A DNA stretch of 64,000 bases from Tillus elongatus (lineage: Eukaryota > Arthropoda > Insecta > Coleoptera > Cleridae): contig OZ023270.1 in NCBI GenBank assembly GCA_964006375.1, positions 70,832,082-70,896,081 on the forward strand, given 5' to 3'. Made by a program: the position numbers and the translations under genes. Below are positions 28,151 to 44,358 of the stretch, piece by piece; position 1 is the stretch's first letter, and each line of letters opens with the position of its first letter. The notes under the pieces were generated by a model. The model had not been told where the DNA came from and made no database searches. It saw nothing but the letters and a program-made list of their open reading frames with translations.

Positions 28151-29885
28151 TAGGGTGGCGCATTGAAAACGAAACAGAGCGATTTGCGTCCAGATAATAT
28201 TTTTTTTAAGAAACGCTGAAACACGTCAATTTTAATATTGAGGGGAGACATGTTTTGACATAAAACTCAACTTTGTCACATCAACCCCTTAAGGGTGGTG
28301 ATAACAACCCTTATATTTTAAATAGGGAACATGGATCGAGTGTTACATCATTTGAAAGCTCTTTCTTTTCTGAATTCAGCACACTATTTTTTTGGAAGTT
28401 TTATCAACTCGTTTAAAAATTATTCACAGTTGAAGATGCAAAAACGCATTTCACTCATTCCGATAAGAAATGTGCTGATAGTCAATGTTTTGTTGGTTTG
28501 TAAACAAAAAATTGACTATCAGAACATTTCTTATCGGAATGAGAGAAATGCGGTTCATTATTTCAGTTTATCGGTCGGTTTGATACTTGATAGTACTACC
28601 GAAAATTAATTTCACAATGGTGTATTTTGTAGAAGAAAGAGTTGAAATAATTACTCTTTTTTTCAAAAACGATCACTGTGCCAACCGTACCGTTAATTTT
28701 TTTAACGAACGACATCCGAACAATGTTAACAGAAAATACATTTTGGAGTTAGTTGCAAAGTTTCGACTAAGTGGTTCAGTCGCCAACAAAAAACGGGATC
28801 CTGAACGTGAATTTCCGGTTAGAAATGAGACTACTGAGATTGAAGTTTTAGGACAAATTGCTGCAGACCCAACTCTGAACACGAGAAATTTGGCCACTTT
28901 TTCAAACATCAAAAGAAAAACTACTCAGCGAATATAGAAGCATCATAAATTTCACCCGTATAAAATTCATCTTGTACAACAACTGAATGATTTGATCGGC
29001 GGCTGGAGTTTTGTGAAGTTATGATTGCACGAATAGCTGATAACTGGAACTTTCTGTTCAATATCTGTTTTTGAGACGAGTGTGCGTTTTTATTAAACTC
29101 TACAGTCAATCGTCATAATTGTCGTTATTGGGCAGATAATAATCGAAGAAATTTTCACGAAGTCCACGCTCAAACACCACAGAAACTGAATGTCTGGACT
29201 GGCATTTTTGGAGACCGTTTAATCGGACCAATTTTTCTTGATGGTAATTTGAGTGGCGAAACGTATTTAAAGTTACTAGAAGATATGGTTTACACCCTAC
29301 TAATTGACATTGTTGAAAATGATGATCGCTACCAAGAAAATCAATTAGTGTTTCAACAAGATGGAGCTCCTCCGCATTTTTGACAACATGTCAGGGAGTT
29401 TTTGAACAAGGAGTTTCCAGGACAATGGATTGGACATAGAGGTGCTATTGGGTGGCCCCCTAGATCACCGGATTTAACTCCTTTGGACTTCTTTCTATGG
29501 GACCGATTAAAAAGTAGAATTTACGCAACAGAACTGGGATCTCTGGAAGAATTACGACGACGCATTGTTGAAGAATGCCGTCTAATAACTCCACAAATGC
29601 TCCAGAATGTCAGAGATCGTTTTGAACAAAATTTGTACTTTTGTATGGAAGCTGATGGTCAACAATTTGAACACTTACTTAACTGAATAAACATTTTGGA
29701 ACGTTTGGTTTTGTTTTTTAGTTTTTTTTTTAACGAAAAATTGACTAATTAGTGCATTTCTTATCACAATGAATGAAATACGTTCTTGCAACTCCAACTG
29801 TGAATAATTTTGAAACGAGTTGTTAAAACTTCCAAAAAAATTAGTGTGCTGAATTCAGAAAAGAAAGAGCTTTCAAATGATGTAG
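28151..29885 (+). mobile_element. Mariner-type element M1, copy B (right end lost)
   Basis: The left end AGGGTGGCGCATTGAAAACG lies beside TATA. A transposase gene follows in several open pieces. The sequence stops matching other copies near 29885, before the expected right terminal repeat. Confidence 0.85.
28617..29686 (+). pseudogene. M1 transposase (DD41D type), broken
   Basis: The gene starts at ATG 28617 (MVYFVEERVEIITLFF), an N-terminal helix-turn-helix of the DUF4817 kind with GSVANKKR and the RNLATFSNIKRKTTQRI recognition helix. The frame is open to 28937, where a stop follows ATTQRI. The catalytic part continues in other frames, with a stop at the end of the QQDGAPPHF block, and the C-terminal piece 29402-29686 is open (PRSPDLTPLDFFLWDRL). 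Spacing from the second Asp (QQDG) to the last Asp (TPLD), counted in copy C, is 41 residues. Several stops and frame changes make it inactive. Confidence 0.85.
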
Positions 29886-30310
29886 TGCGTGAGAGCCGCA
29901 CACTATCTTAAACTTTCACACACTAGGTGTGTGATCAAGATGTCCATAATGGGCTTCCCCCTCATGTATCACAAAAAAGGAAACAAGCCTCAACACAAAT
30001 CAAATTGAAAAAACGGTATTGGCTGATTTGCCTTGGAATACCGGGAGCTATGGCATCATATCCTACAGCGCGAATCTGTCTTCACTGCAGATATGCGCGA
30101 AGAAGGAAACCTCAAGCACCTCAAGGCTGTTTCAAGCAGACAAATTCAAACCAGAAGACTTGGTAATTTCATTTGACGTATCATGTGTGACCGCCAAACA
30201 TAGGAAGATTGACAAACAACACGTCCGTGTGGTACACAAACGGGTCTAGCCAAATGGAGAGAGCAGGACTGGGAATAAGAGGACTTATTTTCTAGTCGCG
30301 TCATTTCAAA
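29886..30310 (+). pseudogene. Degenerate LINE RNase H-region fragment
   Basis: Broken frames contain LGIPGAMASYPTA, which resembles the linker before RNase H in Jockey/R1-type elements (LGITGAMRTTPTA pattern), and then WYTNGS..MERAGLGIRG, an RNase H motif in which the first catalytic Asp is replaced by Asn. Too short and damaged to assign to a clade. Confidence 0.45.
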
Positions 30311-30312
30311 AT

Positions 30313-30531
30313 TTGGGCATCTCACGTGATTTTTTCTGGGGCCATCTAAAGACACAAGTGTTCACTAATCGACCTCGAACTTTGGAACAACTGAAGCATA
30401 ATACTCGAACAGAAATTAACGCAATCCCAATTGAAATGTTGCTGCGAGTGATGCAAAACTTTCGTACCAGACTTAAAGAGTACCAGCAGCATGGTGAAGG
30501 TCATTTGATTAATGTAATATTCAGAAAATAA
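30313..30531 (+). pseudogene. Mariner-type transposase C-terminal fragment (another family)
   Basis: Encodes FFWGHLKTQVFTNRPRTLEQLKHNTRTEI and a typical transposase tail. The FFWGHLK block is the region just after the last catalytic residue in DUF4817-type transposases. Upstream parts are missing. Confidence 0.6.
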
Positions 30532-30540
30532 AATTGCCAT

Positions 30541-31380
30541 GTTTACTCAAGAACCTGTTGTTTGATTTTTCGATTAAAGTTAAGCCATTAACGAATGCGA
30601 CTACATAAAAAATAGATACTTCATTCTGCCTAGGACTGTACGTAAAAAAACAAAAAAGGACACAAACACTGTATATGTATGCAGTAGTTTTAAGAGAAGA
30701 GAACCTAAGGAAAGCTCAACTAAAAAATAGTAGAATCTTATAATTGTGAGGCATGTTGCTTTAATCTTCGACATTTATCTTCCTGAATTCATCACCTACA
30801 CAATTTTAAGTTTGCTGTCATTATTTAAGTATTAACAATAATGGTAGCGCGACAAGTGGTTAGACATCGTTGAGTTTTATTACAATCTATAAGTTGATCA
30901 TAGTTACTTGTGCGCACCTTTCCCACAGGATTGAACAAAACACAAACGATAGGTAATTACAATCAAACCAACGGAACAAGACAACTCTCTGCCACTTCCT
31001 TTGACAATAAAAAATCCGCTGAGCATGTTGGTCGTTCACATATATAATATAAAGGGTCCCATTCTAATCATTACTTTATTTTAAAACTGCGTCTCTACAT
31101 TTACCATTTTTTAATTGTTAATAATAGCGATTTCTAAAAAAATATTCTCATTTTAAATTTTGAAGCTGCTAATAATATACAGTGTGGAACCGCCAAATGT
31201 AAAAAAATCAGTATCACAATTATCGTGCATATTTTTTTTAAATCCCGAAAGACATTAATTTTAGATTAAAAAATGACATCCTGCAACGTAACAAGTTGAA
31301 CCCTACATTCCACCCTCTTCGAGTGACAGTTGCAACCCCCACTTTCTTAAATAGAAAGTAGGCGCTTTTGATACCTTATT
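30541..31380. other. Unassigned, partly repeated region
   Basis: No gene. Sequence near 31185-31350 reappears inverted at about 37860-38040 (AACCGCCAAATG / GACATCCTGCAACGTAAC region), so it belongs to an unnamed dispersed repeat. Confidence 0.45.
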
Positions 31381-31426
31381 AGTGAATTTTAGTAGAAAAA
31401 ATTCACTAGTGAGAAAATTTTTAGAC

Positions 31427-31495
<69 letters not shown>
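31381..31495 (+). repeat. H 5' end with (TA)n, target of a mariner insertion
   Basis: AGTGAATTTTAGTAG and its inverted partner, then (TA)n at 31432-31495. The terminal repeat of the next mariner begins straight after the TA tract. Confidence 0.75.
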
Positions 31496-31498
<3 letters not shown>

Positions 31499-33043
31499 CG
31501 TGTCCCAAACTGGATGGGAATGTATTGCTATCTCCGTTATTATTAGAGATGGGGAAACGGTTAAATAGCAGTGTTTTGTAGAAGTTCATGCTGGTTCCAA
31601 ATATGACTTGTATTTTGCCCTAGCTTGTGAAAAGAGCTTTTCAATGATGTACAACATGCTTGAGAAATCTTGAAATTGTACTGACACTTTTGAGAAAATC
31701 GTTTTGAGGATAGTAGGCTATGAAATCCAATACCAGAAAACAAATGACAAAAAAAAGTGTTAAAAAAGCAGTATGCCATGGAGTCTAACAATGAACTTCT
31801 ACTTTTAACGTAATTTTCCGTAATGATTCACGATAAAACAATAGGCACTTTGAGCACACCAATGAATCGGCCCATTATTACAAATAATATTTTACATTAC
31901 ACGATCCTAAAAAATCGGTTTAATTGAATTAAATAGGTAAACCTAGTAAATAACTAAATTTACTAACAGAACTCAATAAAAAGCAGATTAATGATTTACG
32001 AAGACGCCTTTGAAAATTGTTTTATTTTTAAACGTAAGTCAACTGAACAACAACAGAACAAAAGTTGCTATGGATATAACAGTACCGCGACAATTAAGAA
32101 TACTGTCATTCTTAATTATCTCAACAATTTGAGGTGTATTTAACACGTTTTTTAAAATTTTGTACTAAATAGTTTGTTTCCTGTTTATTTTAAATATTAT
32201 TCAACAATATGTTCAGTAATGAAGAATATTTTGACATGTTGGAATGTTATATTCGTTCTAAGCGAAATACTGAGGCAGTTGCAAATTCATATCAACACAA
32301 CTACCCAGAAACACGACACCAAAATATTTCGGAGGATAGTGAGCAATCTATTTAACGACGGTAGCTTCCACGCAAAGAAACTACCAATGCCTAGAAATGA
32401 AGAAAGAAATAATGCCGTCTTACAGGTTTCAAACGAAAACCCTCCGCAACCTGTTCGGTTTTATATTAAACAAATTGGCGTTCAAAAAGTACGGTACACC
32501 GTGTATTACAACAAAATCATTTGCATCCATACAAACCTACAATCGTACAAGGCTTAAATATTGACGATTACCCTAAGCGACTTCAATTTTGCAGATGGTA
32601 TCAGGGACAATGTCAGCAAGATGAAAATTTTCATTTGAAAATAATATGGACTGATGAATCCAGATTTACAAATTGTGGTGTGTATAATCGGCATAATAGG
32701 CATTATTGGGCAAATGAGAATCCCCATCTAAAGGAAGAAAGACGATTGCAAGACAGATTTGGTCTTAATGTTTGGTGCGGCTTATTAGGTAAAAAACTGT
32801 TATATTTATTTGTAGGTTAGACAGTTAATTTAAAAAAAATTCGGGTAACTTCATTGTTGGTCCGTTCTTTTTTGAAAATAATTTAACTGGGGAAAGGTAT
32901 CTATCTTAATATATTGATAAATGATATCTTACCAACAATTATAAAAGTTCATGATGATTTAGACGAGATTTGGTACCAATAAGGGGTTGTCCAGCTCACA
33001 ATGCTAGGATCGTCAAAGAATTTTCATACCAAAATTTTAATAA
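31496..33043 (+). mobile_element. Mariner-type element M2, copy D (3' truncated)
   Basis: The left end CAGCGTGTCCCAAACTGG matches, inverted, the right end of copy E at 44341-44358 (both followed inward by a long similar stretch), so M2 has long terminal repeats. Copy D stops near 33043, where Penelope-like sequence begins. Confidence 0.8.
32209..32820 (+). pseudogene. M2 transposase N-terminal half, frameshifted
   Basis: ATG at 32209 begins FSNEEYFDMLECYIRSKRNT, an N-terminal helix-turn-helix region shared with copy E. The frame shifts before the second open piece (32521-32820), which carries the first catalytic block IIWTDESRFTNCGVYNRHN and the NVWCGL strand. The later catalytic parts are lost with the 3' truncation. 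Confidence 0.8.
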
Positions 33044-33299
33044 TGCCTGCAACCTATTTCATAGATTCTAGACACTTCTGTGGTTTTATCTCTATCGTTT
33101 GAGTTACCTAGCAATTTTTTTAAAGTATTTTTTTGTAGACAATGTTAGCTGTACATTGGCTTTCTTGAATATGCTATTAAAACCTCTCGTGATTCGTAGT
33201 TCCAATGGTAAACAGACAACGGTGTTCATCATCATCATCTTTTCTGAAAGTCGTAAATTCAGTAACAGTTTCTTTGCTTTTTGTTTGTTGACTAGTTTT
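33044..33299 (-). pseudogene. Penelope-like element fragment 1a
   Basis: Aligns with about 54430-54680 of the other Penelope-like copy (TTTGAGTTACCTAGCAA and CCTCTCGTGATT landmarks). It represents the linker before the GIY-YIG domain, heavily mutated. It is interrupted at 33300 by an H element and resumes at 34447. Confidence 0.65.
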
Positions 33300-33430
33300 A
33301 GTGAATTTTCTTAAAAAGAGAAAATCACAAATGAGGAGATCCTGACTTTTGAATTTTGAAAAAAAAATTCAAATGAGCGCGAACTAGGCTCCCTAAAACC
33401 CATGTTCAAGGTCAGTTTTAATTTTTTTAT

Positions 33431-33527
<97 letters not shown>

Positions 33528-34446
33528 GGGCCGATTTTGATTAAACTTAGTGAGTACGTTCCTTTTGCGAGTGTCTTGGACAAGTTCGTTATCCAGGAAA
33601 ATCGGCACAGGGTTTCACGAAAAATTTTGTGTTTTCTTTCTGAACAAATGTATATCTAAGGAAATAACAAAGTAAGGGCAACCAAATTTGGTATGCGTGT
33701 TTGTGTTATATAGAGTAAACTATTTACCAAAATTTAGGTCTGTAAGTTTGAAGACAAAAAGTTATGGGCAGTTAAAGAAAAAGTTTGGAGTTTTCCTCAA
33801 AACGACCAAGTCGCGATTTTAAACTTCGTAACATTTGGGCAACGAACCTGAAACAAATACGGATTATGGAAAGAAAATGCCGCAAGAGGAGTGTTCTGCA
33901 ATCCCTTAAGTTTCAGCTTCAACCGTCACTGTACTTCATTTTACTAAAATATTTCCTGAAATATCATTTCACATAGACCCTTTATCTGATGCTTTGGCGG
34001 TAGTTTTAGTTAAGTTTGTGGTTTAACGGTCTATATTACCTAATTTTCGTAGAAAAAAATCTTTAATCAGGAGACCGCGACTTTTAAATTTTAAAAAGAT
34101 TTCTTCAAATGAGAGCAAACTAGGCCCCGTAGAATCCATATCCAGGCTTAGTTTTAGTTTTTATCTGTTAACATATATACAGGGTGACCCGTTTCTACGG
34201 TCAAGCTTAATATAACTGTTATTATACAAGATACGCGAAAAAGTTGTAAACGTTTAAGTTTATTTTCGGAAAATGTCTGTACATTTTCAAACAATAAGTT
34301 ATTTTGATAAAATATGGCACATTGTTTCTACTATATACGTATTACCGGTAACCAGATTGATGTCTGATTGCATCAAAGAGGCATATTTACCATTAAAAAC
34401 ATTTTTATGAAAATTTACTTCCATAACGCACTTGCTGAGTCCAGAC
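33300..34446 (+). mobile_element. H element inserted in the Penelope-like copy (1147 bp)
   Basis: From AGTGAATTTTCTTAAAAAG to GCACTTGCTGAGTCCAGAC, flanked by T runs on both sides. (TA)n is at 33435-33525. The host sequence joins cleanly across it. Confidence 0.8.
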
Positions 34447-35058
34447 TTTTATTTTCACTAGGCAGACAGAATAACCATTTTACCTAGCTGCATCTTTAAT
34501 ATATTCAAGTGATCTGTTGTATCTTTTTTTATTTAAGGGAAACTATGTTATTCTATGAACCAGAAAATTCAAACTAGCTATTTTTTGTGGAAAACTATGG
34601 TGTGAGTCAACTGAAATGTAATTCACAGTAGTGGTTTCCTTTCTGTGGATGTCAGATTCTAAATTGTCTCTATTTTTTATGACTATTACATCAATAAAAG
34701 GTAATTTGTTATTAATTTATATATAATGGGTAATTTGATAGAGTGGTGGTGGTAAAAAAAAAGATGGTATGGCCTCGACGGAATTGTCATTAGCCACAGA
34801 TTTTTTATATTTGATAGAGTCAAATGTACTGTTTAATTTGACAATGAAATCATATACTTTGCATACATTTGTATTAAATACTGCAAAAATATCGTCCAAA
34901 TAACAAAACCATACTCTAGTAAAATATTATTGGGATTAGTTGGGTGACGCCTCAGAGGTTGATTAACGTTAGAAGACATTTTATTTACAATTACGATGCT
35001 GCCAAGGCATTCAATGGATGCATTTTGAACATATTCTACATTAATATTGCTGCATTCT
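34447..35058 (-). pseudogene. Penelope-like element fragment 1b (RT region)
   Basis: Contains LDDIFAVFNTNVCKVYDFIV and a following KLNSTFDSIKY, matching the RT palm of the copy at 54781 (DDIFAVFNINICRIEDFI). Frame breaks on both sides of that block. Interrupted at 35059 by a second H element. Confidence 0.7.
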
Positions 35059-35187
35059 AGTGAATTTTCGTAGAAAAAATTTACCAATGGGGAGATCCCG
35101 ACTTTTGAATTTTGAAAAATGTTTTGCAAATGAGCGCGAACTAGGACCCCTAGAACCCATATCCGGGGTCAGTTTCAATTTTTATAT

Positions 35188-37408
<2,221 letters not shown>

Positions 37409-37738
37409 CACACCGATAACTCAAAAAATAATGGGCCGATTTTGATAAAATTTTGTACGTATCTTCCTTTGGTAAATGGCTTGGAAAAGTTTGTTAGTCA
37501 GGAAAATCGGTCGAGGTTTTCTGGGAAAATTTTGAGTTTTCATTCGAAAAAAATTTTATCTCAAAAAATAAAAAAGCTATGATAACCAAATTTGGTAGAT
37601 GGGTTTACGATATAAAAAGTAAACTATACACCAAAATTTAGAATTCTATGTTATAAGAACAAAAGTTATAATAACATATTTTGTGTCAGACCATTTCTGT
37701 GAAAATTCACTACCATAACGCACTTGCTGTGTCCAGGC

Positions 37739-38030
37739 TTTTTTCTCATTATCAGGAATGAAACGCAATAATTTTTTTAGTGGGTTGATGCGAAGTTCGT
37801 CAATCAGGTTAATTGCTTTTTTTACTGCTTAACGTTTGCAGTAAATTTTCTGTCTAGATGTGGGATCACAGGTACCAACTTCCTATTTAAAAATTTTGAG
37901 GTTGCCTGTCACTTGAAGGGGGTTGAATAGTGATATGTTCACCTTGCAGGATGTCATTTGTTGATCTAAAGTTAATATGTTTCGGGATTCTTTATAAATA
38001 TGCACAATAAATTGTGATACTGAATTTATT
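37739..38030 (-). repeat. Possible continuation of the Penelope-like copy, then unnamed repeat
   Basis: On the minus strand near 37745-37840 a short broken frame suggests AINLIDELRINPL..LLRFIPDNE, the style of a Penelope RT N-terminal region. If so, this one element was split by two H insertions. From about 37860 the sequence is the inverted copy of 31185-31350. Confidence 0.35.
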
Positions 38031-38342
38031 CCATTTGGCTATTCCACACTGCGTTCGATCCCAGGGTTCTCCTTTCACTTTTTGGGTACAAACTGTAACA
38101 TTAACATCAACCGAGGTTCTAGCATTGAATTTGAGCAAGTTGAATGTCTGCACGTTCCGCCCTTTGGAGGGGGCGTAAAGCCGTCCGTCCCGTGTCCATG
38201 CGATGTTGGGCACGTTAAAGATCACTACCCTCCTTACAGAAAGGCAGGGGTTCGACAACATTTCCAGGATAGTGAGGTGAAACTGCTTCCTGGCGTCGGT
38301 GATTGGCCATGGTCGCTGAAATAAGCCGATGTAAAGAAACAA
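38031..38342 (+). mobile_element. SINE S1 copy (5' head partial)
   Basis: A B-box-like TTCGATCCCAGGG at 38057 is followed by the S1 body (GATGTTGGGCACGTTAAAG, TTTCCAGGATAGTGAGGTG) and the end TGTAAAGAAACAAAACACAC. The A-box part of the head is missing. Confidence 0.8.
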
Positions 38343-38590
38343 AACACACATTGAATTTGAGCAAGTTGAATGTCTGCACGTTCCGCCATTTGGAGGGGGC
38401 GTAAAGCCGTCCGTCCCGTGTCCATGCGATGTTGGGCACGTTAAAGATCACTACCCTTCTTACAGAAAGGCAGGGGTTCGGCAAAATTTCCAGGATAGTG
38501 AGGTGAAACTGCTTCCTGGCGTCGGTGATTGGCCATGGTCGCGGAAATAGGCCGACGTTAAAGAAACAAAACACACACACACACACACAC
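38343..38590 (+). mobile_element. SINE S1 copy, tandem, headless
   Basis: Directly follows the previous copy at its ACAC end and begins within the body (TTGAATTTGAGCAAGTTGAA). Ends GACGTTAAAGAAACAAAACAC, then (AC)n. The two differ at only a handful of positions, suggesting a tandem duplication of the body. Confidence 0.8.
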
Positions 38591-39386
38591 ACTATAAACA
38601 TCTAGCTAATGTATACATAATATAATAAACATATATCTTTTTGAACGCAACCCAAAAAATCACACTCGATCGCGTTCTATACGTCTGACATCACACACAC
38701 TCGTCATGAACCGCATGAAAAAAAGATACAAAGTTATAAAATCGTACTTTTTCAGATAGTTCCTTTGATAATTTCAGTATTTAAAATGTACCATATGTGT
38801 AAAGGTGTACGGACTATAATTCTTTGCCTCCACTGGTTACGCTCGCATGCCCTCGTTGAACTTGAACAATAATAAATATTACTATAATGACAGTTGAAGG
38901 TGCTCACCCGTAAAACAATAGAATGCTTAAGTGAAAATCTAGATTTTTTGAAGCAAAACGCTAAAATATATTTCGTGATTTATAACGATATATTTTATCT
39001 AGATTTTTGTATCTCGTATAAAGCAATTAGGTATTCAATACCTGCACATAAATTATAGATAATTGTTTTTTTAAGGTCAGACGTCATATTTTATTGTCTC
39101 TCAATTCTATTGAAGGAAAAGGCAAACAAAACAGTAAATATTATGTTAATCATCATATACATGGTACATAGTCTGGCATTACGCAGTTATTGGAAAAATT
39201 TATAACAAACGACCTGTATACAAAAGATACAACTAAATTTGAAATCATTGTTGTATTGACATTTACAGAATTATGGTAGCTTAAAGATTGGCAGTGACTG
39301 AATGAGCCTGTTCTCAAAGTCAAAATTCGATTCCTTTTTTATTCCTCTTTTTTATAAAAAAAATAATTGGAAAGAGGTAAAAAAAA
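38591..39386. other. Unassigned region
   Basis: AT-rich, no coding signal, no repeat recognised in this window beyond the ACACACTCGT stretches near 38660-38705. Confidence 0.45.
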
Positions 39387-39596
39387 TGCAAATGACAAAA
39401 AAAGTGTTCAAAAAGCAGTATATCATGGAGTCTAACAATATACTTCTACTTTTAACATAATTTTCCGTAATGATTCACGACCAAAAAAATAGGAACTTTG
39501 AGCACACCAATGAATCAGCTCATTATTACAAATGATATTTTACATTACAACATTATCCTAAAAAATAACTCATTTTACTAACAGAACTCAATAAAA

Positions 39597-41018
<1,422 letters not shown>

Positions 41019-41249
41019 AAAAAGCAGATTAATGATTTACGAAGACGCCTTTGAAAATTGTTTGATTTTTAAACGTACGTCAACTGAAAAACAACAGAAG
41101 AAAGGTTGCTATGGATATAGCACTATCGCGACAATTAAGAATACTGTCATTCTTAATTATCTGAACAATTTGAGGTGTATTTAACACGTTGCTTAACATT
41201 TTGTACTAAATAGTTTGTTTCCTGTTTATTTTAAATATTATTCAACAAT

Positions 41250-41516
41250 ATGTTCAGTAATGAAGAATATTTTGACATGTTGGAATGTTATATTCGTTCT
41301 AAGCGAAATACTGAGGCAGTTGCAAATTCATATCAACACAACTACCCAGAAAGACGACAACCAAACACCAAAATATTTCGCAGAATAGTGACCAATCTAT
41401 TTAACGACGCTAGCTTCCACGCAAAGAAACTACCAATGCCTAGAAATGACGAAAGAAATACTGCCGTCTTAGGTTTCAAACGAAAACCCTCCGCAATCTG
41501 TTCGGTTTTATGGTGA
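41250..41516 (+). pseudogene. M2 transposase N-terminal fragment, copy E
   Basis: Begins MFSNEEYFDMLECYIRSKRN at 41250 and includes the helix-turn-helix region to PMPRNDERNT. The frame breaks before the first catalytic block, which is visible out of frame near 41690-41720 (IIWTDESRFTNC). Confidence 0.8.
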
Positions 41517-41919
41517 ACAAACTGACGTTCCAAAAAGTACGGTACCCGTGTATTAAAATAAAGTCATTACCATCCATACAAACTTACAAACGTACTTTGG
41601 TTTAAATGTTGACGATTACCCTAAGCGACTTCAATTCTGCAGATGGTATCAAGGACAATGCCAGCAAGATGAAAATTTTCATTTGAAAATAATATGGACT
41701 GATGAATCCAGATTTACAAATTGTGGTGAGTATATTTGCCATAATAGGCATTATTGGGCAAATGAAAATCCCCATCTAAAGGAAGAAAGACGACTGGAAG
41801 ACAGATTTGGCATTAATGTTTGATTCGGCATATCAGGTAAAAACTGTTATTTTTATTTGTATATTAGACAGTTAATTTTACAAAAATTCAGGTGACTTCA
41901 TTGTTGGTCTGTTCTTTTT

Positions 41920-42048
41920 AGTGAATTTTCTTAAAAAAAATTCACTAGTGAGGAGATCCCGACTTTTGAATTTTGAAAAAATTGCTTCAAATGAGCGCTA
42001 ATTAGGCCCCCCAGAACACATATCCGGGGTCAGTTTCAATTTTTATAT

Positions 42049-42086
<38 letters not shown>

Positions 42087-43196
42087 CACACCGATAACTC
42101 AAAAAATAATGGGCCGATTTTGATTAAATTTGGTGAATACCTTCCTTTTGCAATTGGCTTGGATAAGTTCGTTAGTCAGGAAAATCGGCCCAGGTTTTCC
42201 CGGAAAATTTTGGGTTTTTCTTAAAAAAAAAATTATATCTCCGCAATTAACAAAGTAAGGGCAACCAAATTCAGTATGCTGGTTTATGTCATTATAGGTG
42301 AGGTGCCTACCAAAATTTAGCTCTGTAGGTCAAAAGACAAAAAAGTTATAGGCATTTAAAGAAAAATAATTGGGGTTTTCCTCAAAAGTGACAATTGAAA
42401 ACGTCAAAATTCGCAACATTTAGGCAAAGAACTTGAACCTAATACGAGCTCTGGAAAGAAAATGTCTTAAGAAGAATGTTTTACAAACCCTGAAGTCTTA
42501 GTTTCAACCGTCATCGTCCTTCATTTTACTAAAGTATTTCCAGAAAATTCATTTCAAATAGGGTCTATTTGAAATGAATTTTCTCTGAAGCTTGCTATAG
42601 CCTTAGCTATAGAGTTTATTGTTTAATGGTATATAATTTTTGTAGAATTTTCGTAAAAAATCAATAAAGCTCAATATATCCGTTATTATACAAGATATGA
42701 AAAAATATTGTATACATTAATTGTACGGTGTCTTGAGCTTCACCTTAAAAAATTATTGCTACCATCACAGGATGGCCTATAAGTCGTTGGTGATACAAAT
42801 AAAAAAAAATTAGTGGAAAACGCCTTATGTTTTTGCATTTTCCATCGAAATATAATGTATGTTTGTAAGTTAAGAAATTCTGGACGCAGCAAGTGCGTTA
42901 TGGTAGCGAATTTTGATTAAATGCTTCATATTTGAAAAGCTCAATTTGCTATTAACCTATAAGGTTGACCAAGAAAGGGATTTTTTCGGTTACATTTTAA
43001 GTGTACTTTCGGAAATTTCTGTACGTTTTCAAACAATAAAGTTATTTTGATGAAACATGGCACATTGTTTTTACTATATAGGTTATACTGGTAACCAAAT
43101 TTGATGCCTGCTTTCTGAGAAAAAAAAACACATATTTGCTATTAAAAACATTTTTATGAAAATTCACTACCATAACGCACTTGCTGCGTCCCGAAG
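41920..43196 (+). mobile_element. H element nested in M2 copy E (1277 bp, plus)
   Basis: From AGTGAATTTTCTTAAAAAAA to CACTTGCTGCGTCCCGAAG. The flanks GTTCTTTTT and TTTTTTGAAAAT collapse to GTTCTTTTTTGAAAAT in copy D. (TA)n is only 42051-42082 here, the shortest in the window. Confidence 0.85.
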
Positions 43197-43349
43197 TTTT
43201 TTGAAAATAATTTAGCTGTGGAAAGGCATCTTAATCTATTGAGAAATTATATCTTACCAACAATTAGAAGTGTTAATGATAATTTAGGCGAAATTTAATA
43301 CCTACAAGACAGTTATCCAGCTCACAATGCTAGGATCATCAAAGAATTT

Positions 43350-43637
43350 TTGTACCAAAATTTTAATAATCGTGTCATTTGTAACAATAAGCCGGTTCAT
43401 TGGTATGCTCGAAGTCCTGATATAACACCCATGAATTTTTATTTTTGGGGTACTCTGAAGAATGATGTGTATAAATTAGATCAACCACAAAATATCAATG
43501 AACTACGAAACAGAACCACGGAGGCTATAAATCATATTAACCAAAACACCCTTACCAGAGTTTGCAGGCATGTTTCAAAAAGGTGTATAAAGTGCATTGA
43601 ACAAAACGGTGGCCATATTGAACAATTTTCTATTTAG
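43350..43637 (+). pseudogene. M2 transposase C-terminal fragment, copy E
   Basis: Encodes YARSPDITPMNFYFWGTL, the final catalytic block, with Asn where related families have Asp (TPLD). It is followed by a normal tail ending NGGHIEQFSI. The upstream QQD block is degraded (near 43310). Inactive. Confidence 0.8.
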
Positions 43638-44358
43638 TGTATTTTTGAGTTTCTATTTTATTATTTGTTGAGTTCCGTTTCTAATTGTGTTGTTTTGTGG
43701 AGTTTAAGTTTCTATCTGTTTCACAATATTACATAGAATTATTATTACCTAATTAAGGATTGTAAACTAAATCACAATACTTTTTAGCGTGAATCATCAT
43801 GGAAAATTATGTTAAAAGTAGAAGTATATTGTTAGACTCCATGGCCTACTGCTTTTTGAACACTTTTTTTTGTCCTTCTTTTCTGGTATTGGATTTCATA
43901 GCCTACTATCCTCAAAACGGTTTTTCTCAAAATTGTCAGTGCAATTAGATTTATCAAGCATGTTGTACATCATTGGAAAGCTCTTTCTACAGGCTATCAC
44001 ATGAGCAAAAAATCCGATATGGCTGCCATAATAAAAACAAACGTTGATACCTGTAGCTCAAAAACAAATTACAATCGCAAGTTGAGAATAGCACAAAAAA
44101 ATTACTCTGTAAAAAGTGTCCTGATAGTGTGCAAGTCTTAGACATGTCAGATCAACGCCTACTTAGATATAGAAGAAAAAAGAAATCGACAAATTTTGTT
44201 TTTTCAAAATAGCTCAAAAACGAAAAGAGGCAGGGCAAAATACATGTCATATTTGGAACGAGCATAGAATTCTACAAAACATTGCTAACTTAACCGTCTC
44301 CCTATCTCTAATAATAACGGAAATAGCAATACATTTCCATCCAGTTTGGGACACACTG

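Noticed and set aside
28331..28609. 92-aa frame upstream of the M1 transposase
   Set aside because: It lies in the M1 untranslated region and includes an inverted repeat (AAATGTGCTGATAGTCAATG / TGACTATCAGAACATTTC); no protein signal.
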